A stretch of 12,135 nucleotides of DNA from Candidatus Collierbacteria bacterium (GTDB taxonomy: Bacteria > Patescibacteriota > Microgenomatia > UBA1400 > MFAQ01). The stretch's first letter is position 1; every line of letters starts with the position of its first letter. The stretch lies in the NCBI GenBank assembly GCA_903873735.1, contig CAIQPO010000003.1, forward strand, positions 1-12,135. The letters are read 5' to 3'. The notes beneath the pieces were generated by a model. It saw only the letters and a list, made by a program, of their open reading frames with translations. It made no database searches and was not told the DNA's origin. Position numbers and translations under genes: made by a program. Shown here in pieces: positions 4,118 to 11,969 of the stretch.

Positions 4118-5866
4118 ATGACCAGCAACGCGGAAATCGCCCTGTTACTTAAAAAAGTAGGGGCGGTTTTCCGTATAAAGGAGGGTGACTCCTTTCACTC
4201 AAGGGCATTTTTCAATGCCTCTTCATCGATTTCAAGCCTTACCTTTCCAATTTCTGATTATCAGAGCCAGTCTAAGGCTCTATCAATACCAGGTGTTGGT
4301 GTAAAAATTTCAAAATACATAAACGAGTATCTTTCTACTGGCAGGGTGAAAAGATTTGATATTTTATTCAAGTCTATGCCTGCAGGCATGTTTGGTCTAA
4401 TGGAGATTAGGGGATTCGGACCAATCACCTCTTATAAAATGGCAAAATTTTTTCATCTAAAAAGTGATAAGACAGCTGTGGATGACTTGAAAAGGGAATT
4501 AAAAAATGCCAAAAAACTCCCCCACGGCCTAACCGAAACTGGCAAGAAAAGACTTTTATTGTTTTTAAAGCAGAAACGAATCACGAAAGACAGAATGCTA
4601 CTTTCTGAAGCTGTTTCAATCGCAAACAAGTTCATTTCCTATTTAAAGAGCCAGGGTGAAATAATTGAGTGTAATGCTTTAGGGAGTATTAGAAGACAAT
4701 TACCTTCGGTGGGTGATATCGATATCGGCTTCTCCTCAAAAAACATCACTTTGGCACTTGAAAAAGCTTTGAAATACCAAGATATTTCAGAAGTTATTGA
4801 AACTGGAGATCAGGAAGCAAGGGTTAGGCTAAATAACTCAATAGAAGTAGATTTGAAATCGGTGAATTCAGAAGACTGGGGGAGCTTGCTTCAACACTAT
4901 ACAGGATCAAAGTTTCACAATATTAAGTTAAGGCAGCTTGCCCAAAAACAAGGCTACTCTCTATCAGAAAATGGTATTAGTAATGGGTCAGAAGTAAAAC
5001 ATTTTCAAGATGAAAAGGCTTTCTATCATTTTCTAAATCTTTCGTTTATACCTCCTGAAATTCGAGAAGATACTGGTGAAATTGAGTTGGCAGAAAAAGG
5101 TACAAAATTTAATCTTGTTAGACAGAGTGATATCAAAGGAGATTTACATATTCATAGTAACCTGCTTCAAAACACCTCACATGATACAGGTACATCTTCA
5201 CTTCAAGAGTTAATTAATAAGGCTCTATCACTAGGATATGAATACATTGCACTTACTGACCACAACCCAAAACAAGGTCAAGAAGAAGTAGTCTTGAACC
5301 TATTAGAGGCAAGAAAGGCAAGAATTTGTTCTTATGAAAAGCTAGTGAAAAATAGAGGAATAAAATTATTCAATAGCCTGGAAGTGGATATCAAGCCAAA
5401 TGGAGAACTAGCTTTACCAGAAGATGCCTTGGGGCTTTTAGACTTCGCCATAGTTTCCATTCATAGTCAATTGACAGACTCTAGATCTGAAAATACCCAA
5501 AGAATTCTATCTGGACTTAGACACCCCAAGGTCAAAGTCTTAGGTCACCCCACAGGGAGAAAAATAAATCAACACGAAGGAATTCTTGCTGATTGGGCTC
5601 TCATATTTGAGTATTGCGCCAAAAAACATAAGATTATCGAAATTAATGCGACTCCTCTAAGAATGGATCTTCCCTACGAGCTTATAAGGGAAGCAGCAAG
5701 AGCTGGTGTAAAATTTTCCATAAACTCAGACAGTCATCACATTACTCAGCTAGATAATATCTGCTGGGGAGTAAGCCAAGCTCGCAAAGGATGGCTAGAA
5801 GCAGACTCGGTCATAAATACACTTTCAGCAAGGAACTTGATAGGCATGTTAAACTTGAGTAGTTAG
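4118..5866 (+). CDS. polX: DNA polymerase X family protein with PHP exonuclease domain
   Basis: Bacterial PolX fills short gaps in base-excision repair; its PHP domain provides a metal-dependent 3'-5' exonuclease or end-trimming activity. The 582 residues match the family length. Order: N-terminal 8-kDa-like and helix-hairpin-helix region (SIPGVGVKISKYI about 56-68; IRGFGPITSYKMAKF 97-111); palm with GSIRR (189-193), Asp200 and Asp202 in GDIDIGF, and Asp245 in VDLKSV; PHP domain from 340 with DLHIHSN (His344, His346), TDHN (His382), EVDI (Glu422), SIHS (His449), GHPTGR (His477) and SDSHH (Asp538, His540). Both active sites look complete. There is no SD before the ATG; a TAAACT hexamer (4106-4111) sits 6 nt upstream and may give a leaderless transcript, or the gene is read through from the RRM gene 21 nt upstream. 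Confidence 0.95.
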   Translation: MTSNAEIALLLKKVGAVFRIKEGDSFHSRAFFNASSSISSLTFPISDYQSQSKALSIPGVGVKISKYINEYLSTGRVKRFDILFKSMPAGMFGLMEIRGFGPITSYKMAKFFHLKSDKTAVDDLKRELKNAKKLPHGLTETGKKRLLLFLKQKRITKDRMLLSEAVSIANKFISYLKSQGEIIECNALGSIRRQLPSVGDIDIGFSSKNITLALEKALKYQDISEVIETGDQEARVRLNNSIEVDLKSVNSEDWGSLLQHYTGSKFHNIKLRQLAQKQGYSLSENGISNGSEVKHFQDEKAFYHFLNLSFIPPEIREDTGEIELAEKGTKFNLVRQSDIKGDLHIHSNLLQNTSHDTGTSSLQELINKALSLGYEYIALTDHNPKQGQEEVVLNLLEARKARICSYEKLVKNRGIKLFNSLEVDIKPNGELALPEDALGLLDFAIVSIHSQLTDSRSENTQRILSGLRHPKVKVLGHPTGRKINQHEGILADWALIFEYCAKKHKIIEINATPLRMDLPYELIREAARAGVKFSINSDSHHITQLDNICWGVSQARKGWLEADSVINTLSARNLIGMLNLSS

Positions 5867-5883
5867 TATTTATACATACACAT

Positions 5884-6468
5884 ATGATTGGATATATTTT
5901 GATCGCTGTACTGGTGTTTGCTGTCTTTTATACAATCTCGCTTTACAACTGGTTTCAAACCACACAGGCAAGAATTGTTGCTTCAATTCAAGAAATTGGT
6001 AATCAACTAAAGCGCCAAGCTGATTTAATTCCCAATCTCGAGTCTTCAGTCAAAGGATATTTAAAGCACGAAAAAGATATCTTCAACGACATTACTTCAG
6101 CCAGAAAAGCCATTGATAGTGCAGCTGGCTCAAGTGATTTACAAAAGATTGAAAAAGCCTCCAGCGCAATAAGCTCGCTGGTCCCCAAGCTTCAAGTATT
6201 GGTAGAAAGTAATCCAGAGATGAAAGGTGTCGAGGTGGTAAGTCGCCTGATGGACGAGCTTAGAGATACTTCAGACAAGCTTATGTATTCCCGAAGACTA
6301 GTTATTGATCTATCTGCAGACTTCAATCAAAAATTGATGACTTTTCCTTCAAATATTTTTGCCAATATGTTTGGTTTTAAAACTCAAAAGGGTTTAGACA
6401 CTCCTCAAACTGGTGAACATCTTGAAGTATCAGCCGGAGAAACCAAAACTCCTAAAATCTCTCTTTGA
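5884..6468 (+). CDS. lemA: LemA family membrane protein
   Basis: A 194-residue protein with an N-terminal membrane anchor (about 3-20) and a helical domain. Family signatures are YNWF (21-24), DLIPNL (47-52), KGYLKHEKDIF (57-67), TSAR (71-74), SRRL (126-129), the TFP motif (143-145) and GF (154-155). The biochemical role of LemA is not settled; in many bacteria the gene is next to htpX, as here, which suggests a shared role in envelope stress. The ATG at 5884 has no SD; TATACA (5871-5876) lies 7 nt upstream. polX ends 17 nt before it. The stop TGA is 5 nt before the htpX ATG, so lemA and htpX are almost surely co-transcribed. The last ~35 residues are polar and not conserved-looking. Confidence 0.95.
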   Translation: MIGYILIAVLVFAVFYTISLYNWFQTTQARIVASIQEIGNQLKRQADLIPNLESSVKGYLKHEKDIFNDITSARKAIDSAAGSSDLQKIEKASSAISSLVPKLQVLVESNPEMKGVEVVSRLMDELRDTSDKLMYSRRLVIDLSADFNQKLMTFPSNIFANMFGFKTQKGLDTPQTGEHLEVSAGETKTPKISL

Positions 6469-6473
6469 GATCT

Positions 6474-7373
6474 ATGAAAAATATCTACGAACAGATAGAT
6501 AGCAATAAATTTAAGAGTGGTGTGGTGTTATCAGGATTTTTGGTATTCATTTCTACTGCGGTTTATCTCATTGCCTATGTGCTCGGCTTCGACTCCTACG
6601 CAATAGCTTTAGCCATGATATTTACCAGTATTGGGAGTTTTCTTAGTTATTACTACTCTGACCAGATAATTCTTTCCATATCAGGAGCGAGAGAAGCAAG
6701 CCGAAAAGAGTTCTTCGATTTTTACACTGTTACCGAGAACATCGCTCATGTAGCTAAGATTCCCATGCCCAGGCTTTATGTTATCGACGATACTGCCATG
6801 AACGCCTTTGCCACAGGTAGAGATCCAGAACACGCTGTGATCTGTGCCACCACAGGCTTACTTACACGCCTAAACAGAACAGAAATTGAGGCAGTTGTGG
6901 CACATGAGATTAGTCATATAAGGTTTTACGACATCAGGTTGATGACTGTCGTCTCTGTCTTAGTTGGTTTGGTCACATTGCTTGCGGATATACTACTTCG
7001 CACAAGAATTAGAGGTAAAAATCGAGATTCAGATGGTAATTTGGGAGCAATTCTCTTTATTGCAGGCTTGGTAATGGCCATCCTTTCACCCTTAGTAGCT
7101 CAACTCATTCAGTTGGCAATCTCCAGAAGAAGAGAGTTCTTGGCAGACGCCGGATCTGCAGAGTTAACTAAATTCCCAGATGGGCTAGTGAGTGCTCTCC
7201 AAAAGATATCCCAAGATATCGAGCCACTCGAGGCAGCCAACAAAGCCACGGCACATCTCTACATCGCTAATCCACTTAAAAATCATCACGACTCTGTTGG
7301 TATGTTCGCTAACCTATTTAATACCCATCCTCCAGTTAAAGACCGAATAGCTGCTCTAAAGGGGGAATTGTGA
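6474..7373 (+). CDS. htpX: HtpX-like membrane zinc metalloprotease
   Basis: HtpX degrades misfolded membrane proteins (peptidase family M48). Numbering from the ATG at 6474 (299 residues), two membrane segments lie at about 15-38 and 42-62. A soluble part follows with IPMPRLYVIDDTAMNAFATG (96-115), the zinc motif HEISH at 144-148, further membrane segments at about 157-175 and 190-215, and the third ligand region RRREFLADAGS with Glu221. The C-terminal HPPVKDRIAAL is the family's closing motif. A TTG nine bases upstream (6465) is in frame but overlaps the lemA stop and has no SD, so the ATG is preferred. No SD is visible for the ATG either; translation may be coupled to lemA. The gene ends TGA, TAA in tandem and overlaps the next start. 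Confidence 0.96.
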   Translation: MKNIYEQIDSNKFKSGVVLSGFLVFISTAVYLIAYVLGFDSYAIALAMIFTSIGSFLSYYYSDQIILSISGAREASRKEFFDFYTVTENIAHVAKIPMPRLYVIDDTAMNAFATGRDPEHAVICATTGLLTRLNRTEIEAVVAHEISHIRFYDIRLMTVVSVLVGLVTLLADILLRTRIRGKNRDSDGNLGAILFIAGLVMAILSPLVAQLIQLAISRRREFLADAGSAELTKFPDGLVSALQKISQDIEPLEAANKATAHLYIANPLKNHHDSVGMFANLFNTHPPVKDRIAALKGEL

Positions 7374-7933
7374 TAATAAGAGACAAAACCTTTAAATCAA
7401 TTGACTTAAAAGGAGAGTTGTTCGAAGGTGTTACTTTTATCCGTTGCAAGTTTGTGGATATAGAAGTCAGATTTACTCAATTTCAATCATGTAGTTTTAA
7501 GGCAGCTGATTTTAGTAATACTAACCTAACTTCGGTAAATTTCACCAAGTGTCATTTTCAAGACACAAAACTAAGTTGGCTTAACTTTGGTCAGGTTGCA
7601 TTTGAGTCGTGTGTTTTTAACTCAAGCCTTCTCGAGTCAGTTAGTTTTGATAAAAACAACTTATGCGGTACTGAATTCCAAAATTGCAATTTAACTTCCT
7701 CATACTTTAAAAACTGTAATCTGAAAAGGACTTCACTCCTATCTTGTGAACTAAGTAAGGTAATTTTTGATTACTGCAATCTTGAACAGGCGGACTTAAC
7801 TGGATCTGAAATAATGGGGGCTTCCTTCGTTGGGTCAAAAATAAAAAATACCAAGCTAGATATTGACGGTTTCATTACCTATGGAAAATCGAAAGGTTTT
7901 ACCCTAAACGATATTAGCACTCAACTTGACTGA
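7370..7933 (+). CDS. Pentapeptide-repeat protein
   Basis: A 187-residue right-handed quadrilateral beta-helix protein. A large hydrophobic (Phe, Leu or Ile) recurs every fifth residue in unbroken register from Phe8 to Phe168 (8, 13, 18, 23, 28, then a Val at 33, 38, 43, 48 and so on), about 33 pentapeptides or eight coils. Cysteine often fills the inward small-residue position two before the centre (26, 41, 61, 81, 106, 116, 126, 136). There is no signal peptide or membrane segment. The start is GTG at 7370, overlapping the htpX stop and led by AAAGGGGG 5 nt upstream, so it is translationally tied to htpX. Some family members mimic DNA and protect gyrase; nothing here shows that role. The function is unknown; the context suggests the quality-control set. 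Confidence 0.9.
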   Translation: MIIRDKTFKSIDLKGELFEGVTFIRCKFVDIEVRFTQFQSCSFKAADFSNTNLTSVNFTKCHFQDTKLSWLNFGQVAFESCVFNSSLLESVSFDKNNLCGTEFQNCNLTSSYFKNCNLKRTSLLSCELSKVIFDYCNLEQADLTGSEIMGASFVGSKIKNTKLDIDGFITYGKSKGFTLNDISTQLD

Positions 7934-7942
7934 CTGCTATCT

Positions 7943-7962
7943 TTGAGGTATTCTTACCTCAA
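7943..7962 (+). promoter_or_regulatory. Perfect 8-4-8 inverted repeat abutting the clpB start codon
   Basis: TTGAGGTA (7943-7950), TTCT, TACCTCAA (7955-7962); the last A is the A of the clpB ATG. The left arm holds the only SD-like GAGG (7945-7948). As RNA it would hide both the ribosome site and the start base. As DNA it surrounds TATTCT (7949-7954), a -10-like hexamer 7 nt before the ATG, and could be an operator. There is no T-tract, so it is not a terminator. Confidence 0.6.
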
Positions 7963-10094
7963 TGGAAGATCAATTTCAAACAAACCAATCAGGTTCATTG
8001 CTTGAAAAATTCGCAGTAAACCTCACAGAAAAGTCTAGAAAACAAAAACTCGACCCAGTAATTGGAAGAGATGTGGAGATTCGTCGCATGATGCAAGTTC
8101 TATCTAGACGTACCAAAAACAATCCGGTACTGATAGGTGATCCTGGGGTAGGAAAGACAGCACTGGTAGAGGGTTTGGCAAATAGAATTGTAAGTGGGGA
8201 TGTGCCCGATTCAATTAAAAATAAAGAAATCCTCATTTTAGACATGGCTAGCCTCTTAGCAGGCGCATCATTCAGAGGAGAATTTGAAAAAAGAGTTAAG
8301 GGAGTTGTAGATGAAGTAATCAAATCAGAGGGGAAAAACATTCTATTTATCGATGAGCTCCATACATTAGTGGGGGCAGGGGGTGCTGAAGGTGCCGTTG
8401 ATGCCGCGAACATTCTTAAGCCAGCACTAGCCAGAGGAGAGCTTCACTTGATTGGTGCTACCACCATAAATGAATACCGACGTTTTATCGAAAAAGATGC
8501 TGCCTTAGAAAGAAGATTCCAGCCTGTTTTGGTAGATGAGCCAAGCATCGAGGATGCAGTGGCAATTTTGCGAGGGATTAAAGAGAAATACGAAGTTCAT
8601 CATGGACTTCGTATTAGTGATGACGCACTTATCTCTGCTGTCGATCTCTCGGTAAGATATATTCCAGACAGATTTCTACCAGACAAGGCGATTGATTTGG
8701 TTGATGAGGCTGCCTCCTCATTAAAGATTGAAATTGAGTCAATGCCTCAAGAGCTTGATCTTATAAAACGCAAAATTACTCAAATTGAGATTGAGCTAGC
8801 TGCTTTAAAAAAGGAAACCTCTACACAATCTAAAGAGCGGAAAGAGGTTCTAGAAAAAGAGTTAGAAGCCAAAAAAGACGCTGCTGAGAAACTTGAGAAA
8901 GAGTGGAAAATTCAAAAAAATATCATTGAGAGAATTAACAAAACTCAAACAGAAATCGACTCCACTAAATTATCTTTAGATAAAGCAGAAAAAGATATTA
9001 ATCTTGAAGTTGCAGCCAAGCTAAAATACGGAGTTTTACCAAAGCTCGAGTCTAGTCTTTCTGAGCTACAAAAGGAGTGGCACTCAATAAGTGAAGATAA
9101 GAAAATTCTGCGACTTGAAGTGGAGCCTGAAGATATCGCCAAGATAATTTCAAAATGGATTGGTGTTCCAGCCACCAAACTGCTTCAATCAGAAAGTGAA
9201 AAACTTATTGATTTAGAAAAAAATCTTGAAAAAAGAGTAATTGGACAAGAAAAGGCTCTCTTAGCAGTTTCCAACGCCATCAGGCGTTCGAGAGCAGGAC
9301 TTTCAGATACCTCAAAGCCGATATCGTCAATGCTATTCCTCGGACCTTCTGGGGTTGGTAAAACAGAAACAGCCAAAGCCTTGGCTGACCAGCTTTTCAA
9401 TGACGAGAAAACACTAATAAGAATTGACATGAGCGAGTATTCAGAAAGTCACTCTGTAGCCAGGCTTATAGGAGCCCCGCCTGGATATATTGGATTCGAC
9501 GCAGGAGGCCAACTCACCGAGGCTGTTAGACGCAAACCATACTCAGTAATTCTATTTGACGAAATTGAAAAAGCTCATCCTCAAATTTTCAATATTTTTC
9601 TGCAAATCTTAGATGATGGTAGGCTCACCGATGGTCAAGGAAGGGTGGTAAATTTCAAAAACACCATAATTATTATGACTAGCAATCTAGGCACTGAGAT
9701 TATCACTGACGATAATTTGACCCAAGCTGACTCAGAATCAAAAGTTTACGAGCTTCTAAGAAAAACATTTAAACCAGAGTTCCTAAACAGAATTGATCAA
9801 ACTATAATTTTTAATCGTCTAAACAAGGATCAGCTATTATCCATAGTTGAGATAAGATTGTTGGAACTTTCGAGCAAGCTATCACAAAATGGATATCAAG
9901 TTGAATTCGGACAAAAAATCAAAGCCTATCTCTCATCTTTTGGTTATGATCCATTATTTGGTGCCAGGCCAATTAAGCGTGCCATTCAAAACAAAATTGA
10001 AGATGAACTAGCACTTCAGATTATTGAAGGCAAAGTCAAGCAAAACCAAAAAGTGGTAATAGACTATCAAGACGGTAAGGTGACAATATCATAA
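7962..10094 (+). CDS. clpB: ClpB disaggregase lacking the N-terminal substrate domain
   Basis: ClpB is a hexameric AAA+ ring that pulls proteins out of aggregates together with DnaK. At 710 residues it begins ~12 residues before D1, so the ~150-residue N domain of the ~860-residue form is absent. D1: Walker A GDPGVGKT (59-66), pore loop GASFRGEFE (101-109, Phe where Tyr is usual), Walker B ILFIDE (127-132), arginine fingers ERR (183-185). The coiled-coil M domain spans about 262-385, full ClpB length and far longer than in ClpC, and ends with the ClpB-type KYGVLPKLE. D2: Walker A GPSGVGKT (461-468), pore loop GAPPGYIGF (505-512, Tyr509), Walker B VILFDE (529-534), sensor TSN (573-575). No ClpP-binding (IGF-type) loop was noticed, as expected for ClpB. 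No free SD; the start lies in the inverted repeat at 7943-7962. No terminator follows. Confidence 0.96.
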   Translation: MEDQFQTNQSGSLLEKFAVNLTEKSRKQKLDPVIGRDVEIRRMMQVLSRRTKNNPVLIGDPGVGKTALVEGLANRIVSGDVPDSIKNKEILILDMASLLAGASFRGEFEKRVKGVVDEVIKSEGKNILFIDELHTLVGAGGAEGAVDAANILKPALARGELHLIGATTINEYRRFIEKDAALERRFQPVLVDEPSIEDAVAILRGIKEKYEVHHGLRISDDALISAVDLSVRYIPDRFLPDKAIDLVDEAASSLKIEIESMPQELDLIKRKITQIEIELAALKKETSTQSKERKEVLEKELEAKKDAAEKLEKEWKIQKNIIERINKTQTEIDSTKLSLDKAEKDINLEVAAKLKYGVLPKLESSLSELQKEWHSISEDKKILRLEVEPEDIAKIISKWIGVPATKLLQSESEKLIDLEKNLEKRVIGQEKALLAVSNAIRRSRAGLSDTSKPISSMLFLGPSGVGKTETAKALADQLFNDEKTLIRIDMSEYSESHSVARLIGAPPGYIGFDAGGQLTEAVRRKPYSVILFDEIEKAHPQIFNIFLQILDDGRLTDGQGRVVNFKNTIIIMTSNLGTEIITDDNLTQADSESKVYELLRKTFKPEFLNRIDQTIIFNRLNKDQLLSIVEIRLLELSSKLSQNGYQVEFGQKIKAYLSSFGYDPLFGARPIKRAIQNKIEDELALQIIEGKVKQNQKVVIDYQDGKVTIS

Positions 10095-10099
10095 TCTAT

Positions 10100-10143
10100 T
10101 TTGTTAAAATATTGATGATTCGTAATTTCCTTTAAACTAGGAG
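10100..10143 (+). promoter_or_regulatory. Possible promoter region of the ABC-F gene
   Basis: In the 75-nt gap after clpB, TTGTTA (10102-10107) and TAATTT about 16 bp downstream form a weak promoter-like pair; TAAACT near 10132 is an alternative -10. AGGAG near 10140 is too far (about 27 nt) from the ABC-F ATG to be its SD. Low support. Confidence 0.25.
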
Positions 10144-10169
10144 CCCTTTTACTGATTTGCCAACTTTAC

Positions 10170-11531
10170 ATGATCAGCTTGAAATTATCAAAAATCGAAA
10201 AACATTACAACCAGCCGCTGCTTGACGACATATCTTTGTCGCACACTGGAAGAGGGGTCATTGCCCTCATCGGTGATAATGGTTCTGGCAAGTCGACCTT
10301 GTTAAAAATCCTTGCTGGGATTGAAGAGCAAGATGGTGGAAAAATTGAGTGGTCCACAGAACCTAGAATTGGCATCCTCAATCAAGAAATTGAATCTTTA
10401 CCAACCCTTTCAGGTGGGCAAAAAAAGCTCGCTCTTCTCGCAGATTTAATCTACTCAAACCTCTATGATGTCCTATTGTTGGATGAACCTGACAATCATC
10501 TGGATATGGACAACAAGGATTGGCTAGCTCAAGCAATAAAGTCTTTTGACGGTTTAATAATCATGATTTCTCATGATCGCCACCTTCTCAAAGAAGTCAC
10601 TACCCATACTTGGTTGGTAGAGGATAGAGAAATTCGCACCTACCCTTTTGGTTATGGCAAATTTGTCAAAGCCTACGAAGAGGAAACTGAAGCTTTAGAG
10701 CATAAATTTCATGTCCAACAAAAAGAACATGAAAGGCTCAAGGCATTGGTAGCCATATTTAAAATCAGAGCTGCCGGAGGTCCAAAGGCAGCCAGGTACT
10801 ATCACGCACTTCAAAAAAGACTGGAAAGATTCGAAGCCCAAATGGTCAAGGATCCAAAAAATAGAAAAACTAGCATAGATATAAGCTCAAAAATCACTTC
10901 TAAGCAAATAAAAAACAAATTAGCGATTATGGTGCGCGATCTTCATTTTTGGTATCCAGAATGTGAAATCTTCACTAATGCCGAAATGTATATTGAGGTG
11001 GGAGAAAAAGTGGCACTACTTTCTCCAAATGGATCCGGAAAATCGACCTTAATAAAATTAATCATGGGACAACTTGAGCCAAAATTGGGAACAGCCAGAC
11101 CAGGTGAAAATCTAAAAGTGGGTTATTACTCGCAAGAGCATCTAGAAACCCTCCCGAAAGACATGACCCCAATTCAATGCATGACCAAGAAATTTCCCTT
11201 AAGAGATTATGAGGCAGAAGAGGTCTTGAAAAAATTTCATCTCACCAAACAAACAGCCAAATCCAAAATTTGGACGCTATCAGGCGGACAAAAATCTAGA
11301 CTGCAATTAGCTTTATTTTTACACTCAAACCCAGACCTGCTAATTCTTGATGAACCTACAAACCATCTCGATCTCAAGTCTGTGGCTGCGCTTGAAGACT
11401 TTCTCTTGGAATTCGAAGGTTCACTTCTTTTAATATCACATGACCGTGAATTGGTATCCAATGTCTGTGACATTATTTATAAAATTGAGAATCATCAAAT
11501 TAATTTAGTTCAAGAAGGCATAACACCATAA
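10170..11531 (+). CDS. Short ABC-F family ATPase (ribosome-associated type)
   Basis: ABC-F proteins carry two ATPase domains and no membrane part; characterised members bind the ribosomal E site and act in translation or antibiotic protection. ABC1: Walker A GDNGSGKST (35-43), Gln72, signature LSGGQ (80-84), Walker B VLLLDEP (101-107) with DEPDNHLD where DEPTNHLD is usual, His135. The linker (about 160-250) is helical, basic and charged. ABC2: Walker A SPNGSGKST (285-293, Ser for the usual Gly), Gln322, LSGGQ (370-374), DEPTNHLD (394-401), His424. In ABC1 only ~7 residues separate the Q-loop from the signature, against ~47 in ABC2, so its helical subdomain is nearly gone; at 453 residues the protein is short for the family. 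No SD precedes the ATG. Which paralogue type it is cannot be said. Confidence 0.93.
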   Translation: MISLKLSKIEKHYNQPLLDDISLSHTGRGVIALIGDNGSGKSTLLKILAGIEEQDGGKIEWSTEPRIGILNQEIESLPTLSGGQKKLALLADLIYSNLYDVLLLDEPDNHLDMDNKDWLAQAIKSFDGLIIMISHDRHLLKEVTTHTWLVEDREIRTYPFGYGKFVKAYEEETEALEHKFHVQQKEHERLKALVAIFKIRAAGGPKAARYYHALQKRLERFEAQMVKDPKNRKTSIDISSKITSKQIKNKLAIMVRDLHFWYPECEIFTNAEMYIEVGEKVALLSPNGSGKSTLIKLIMGQLEPKLGTARPGENLKVGYYSQEHLETLPKDMTPIQCMTKKFPLRDYEAEEVLKKFHLTKQTAKSKIWTLSGGQKSRLQLALFLHSNPDLLILDEPTNHLDLKSVAALEDFLLEFEGSLLLISHDRELVSNVCDIIYKIENHQINLVQEGITP

Positions 11532-11555
11532 AAAACCGGACCATGATGGTCCGGT
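11530..11555 (-). terminator. Rho-independent terminator of the 114-residue protein gene
   Basis: ACCGGACC (11535-11542) and GGTCCGGT (11548-11555) are perfect arms around ATGAT. On the minus strand the stem is followed by six T (11535-11530). On the plus strand it directly follows the ABC-F stop but lacks a T-tract, so it is primarily a minus-strand terminator between convergent genes. Confidence 0.88.
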
Positions 11556-11562
11556 AGTACCG

Positions 11563-11907
11563 CTAGTAAGTACGAAGAGTTCCTGTAATTGTGCGAGCTC
11601 CATTGGCTTTAATTCTCAAAACCTGTTTGTTTTGATTCATCCAGTGGCCATTGCCAATGAAGTTTGTTCTCTGGCCCTTCAGCCTTGGCTGTTCAATCCT
11701 ACCTTGTAGCCAAAACTTGGTCGCTAGAGTTCTTGCCCTGTCGGGAAAATCATACCAATAGCACCGACAGTACTCATCCAGAACCTCTTCAAATTCTGAA
11801 GGAGTTGAACAAGATGTGGAGGTGATAATTTTTTCTACTTCACTCTCATTTACCACCCCGCGACAGATGTCATTTATGCAAAAAGACAGTGACAGTCCAA
11901 TGATCAT
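11563..11907 (-). CDS. Uncharacterised 114-residue protein
   Basis: I do not recognise this protein. It has a hydrophobic first nine residues, too short for a clear membrane segment, and five cysteines (10, 15, 33, 47, 49). The middle is acidic and aromatic (EFEEVLDEYCRCYWYDF, about 38-54) and the C-terminal half is strongly basic (about 60-113, with GRIEQPRLKGQR and HWMNQNKQ). It is probably real: it has its own promoter, a 56-nt leader, GGAG 9 nt before the ATG at 11907, and a strong terminator. A basic tail suggests nucleic-acid contact, but that is a guess. An overlapping out-of-frame ATG (11911) gives only 13 codons. It is a single-gene unit between the convergent ABC-F gene and the divergent gatC. 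Confidence 0.7.
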   Translation of the reverse strand: MIIGLSLSFCINDICRGVVNESEVEKIITSTSCSTPSEFEEVLDEYCRCYWYDFPDRARTLATKFWLQGRIEQPRLKGQRTNFIGNGHWMNQNKQVLRIKANGARTITGTLRTY

Positions 11908-11924
11908 TCATAGACTCTCCATAA

Positions 11925-11963
11925 TCAAGGTGCCTCGGTTTGAGGAATCCGAGGGGTCAACAT
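11925..11963 (-). CDS. Possible leaderless 12-codon leader peptide upstream of the 114-residue protein
   Basis: An ATG lies exactly 6 nt after the TATAAT box, at the predicted transcript start, and reads MLTPRIPQTEAP then TGA. The peptide frame covers the hairpin CCTCGG/CCGAGG (11933-11938 with 11949-11954) in the leader. The stop is 17 nt before the main ATG. Ribosome passage would melt the hairpin, so translation-dependent control is possible. It may equally be chance. Confidence 0.3.
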   Translation of the reverse strand: MLTPRIPQTEAP

Positions 11964-11969
11964 GCGCAA

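Noticed and set aside
6465..6473. TTG start for htpX at 6465
   Set aside because: It overlaps the lemA stop, has no SD, and adds only three residues before a good ATG.
7976..9430. Minus-strand frames opposite clpB (7976-8413, 8945-9178, 9185-9430)
   Set aside because: Ser/Leu-rich mirror translations of a strongly coding sequence, with no start signals.
11237..11473. Minus-strand frame opposite the ABC-F C-terminus
   Set aside because: It is antisense to conserved ABC2 motifs, with no SD or promoter.
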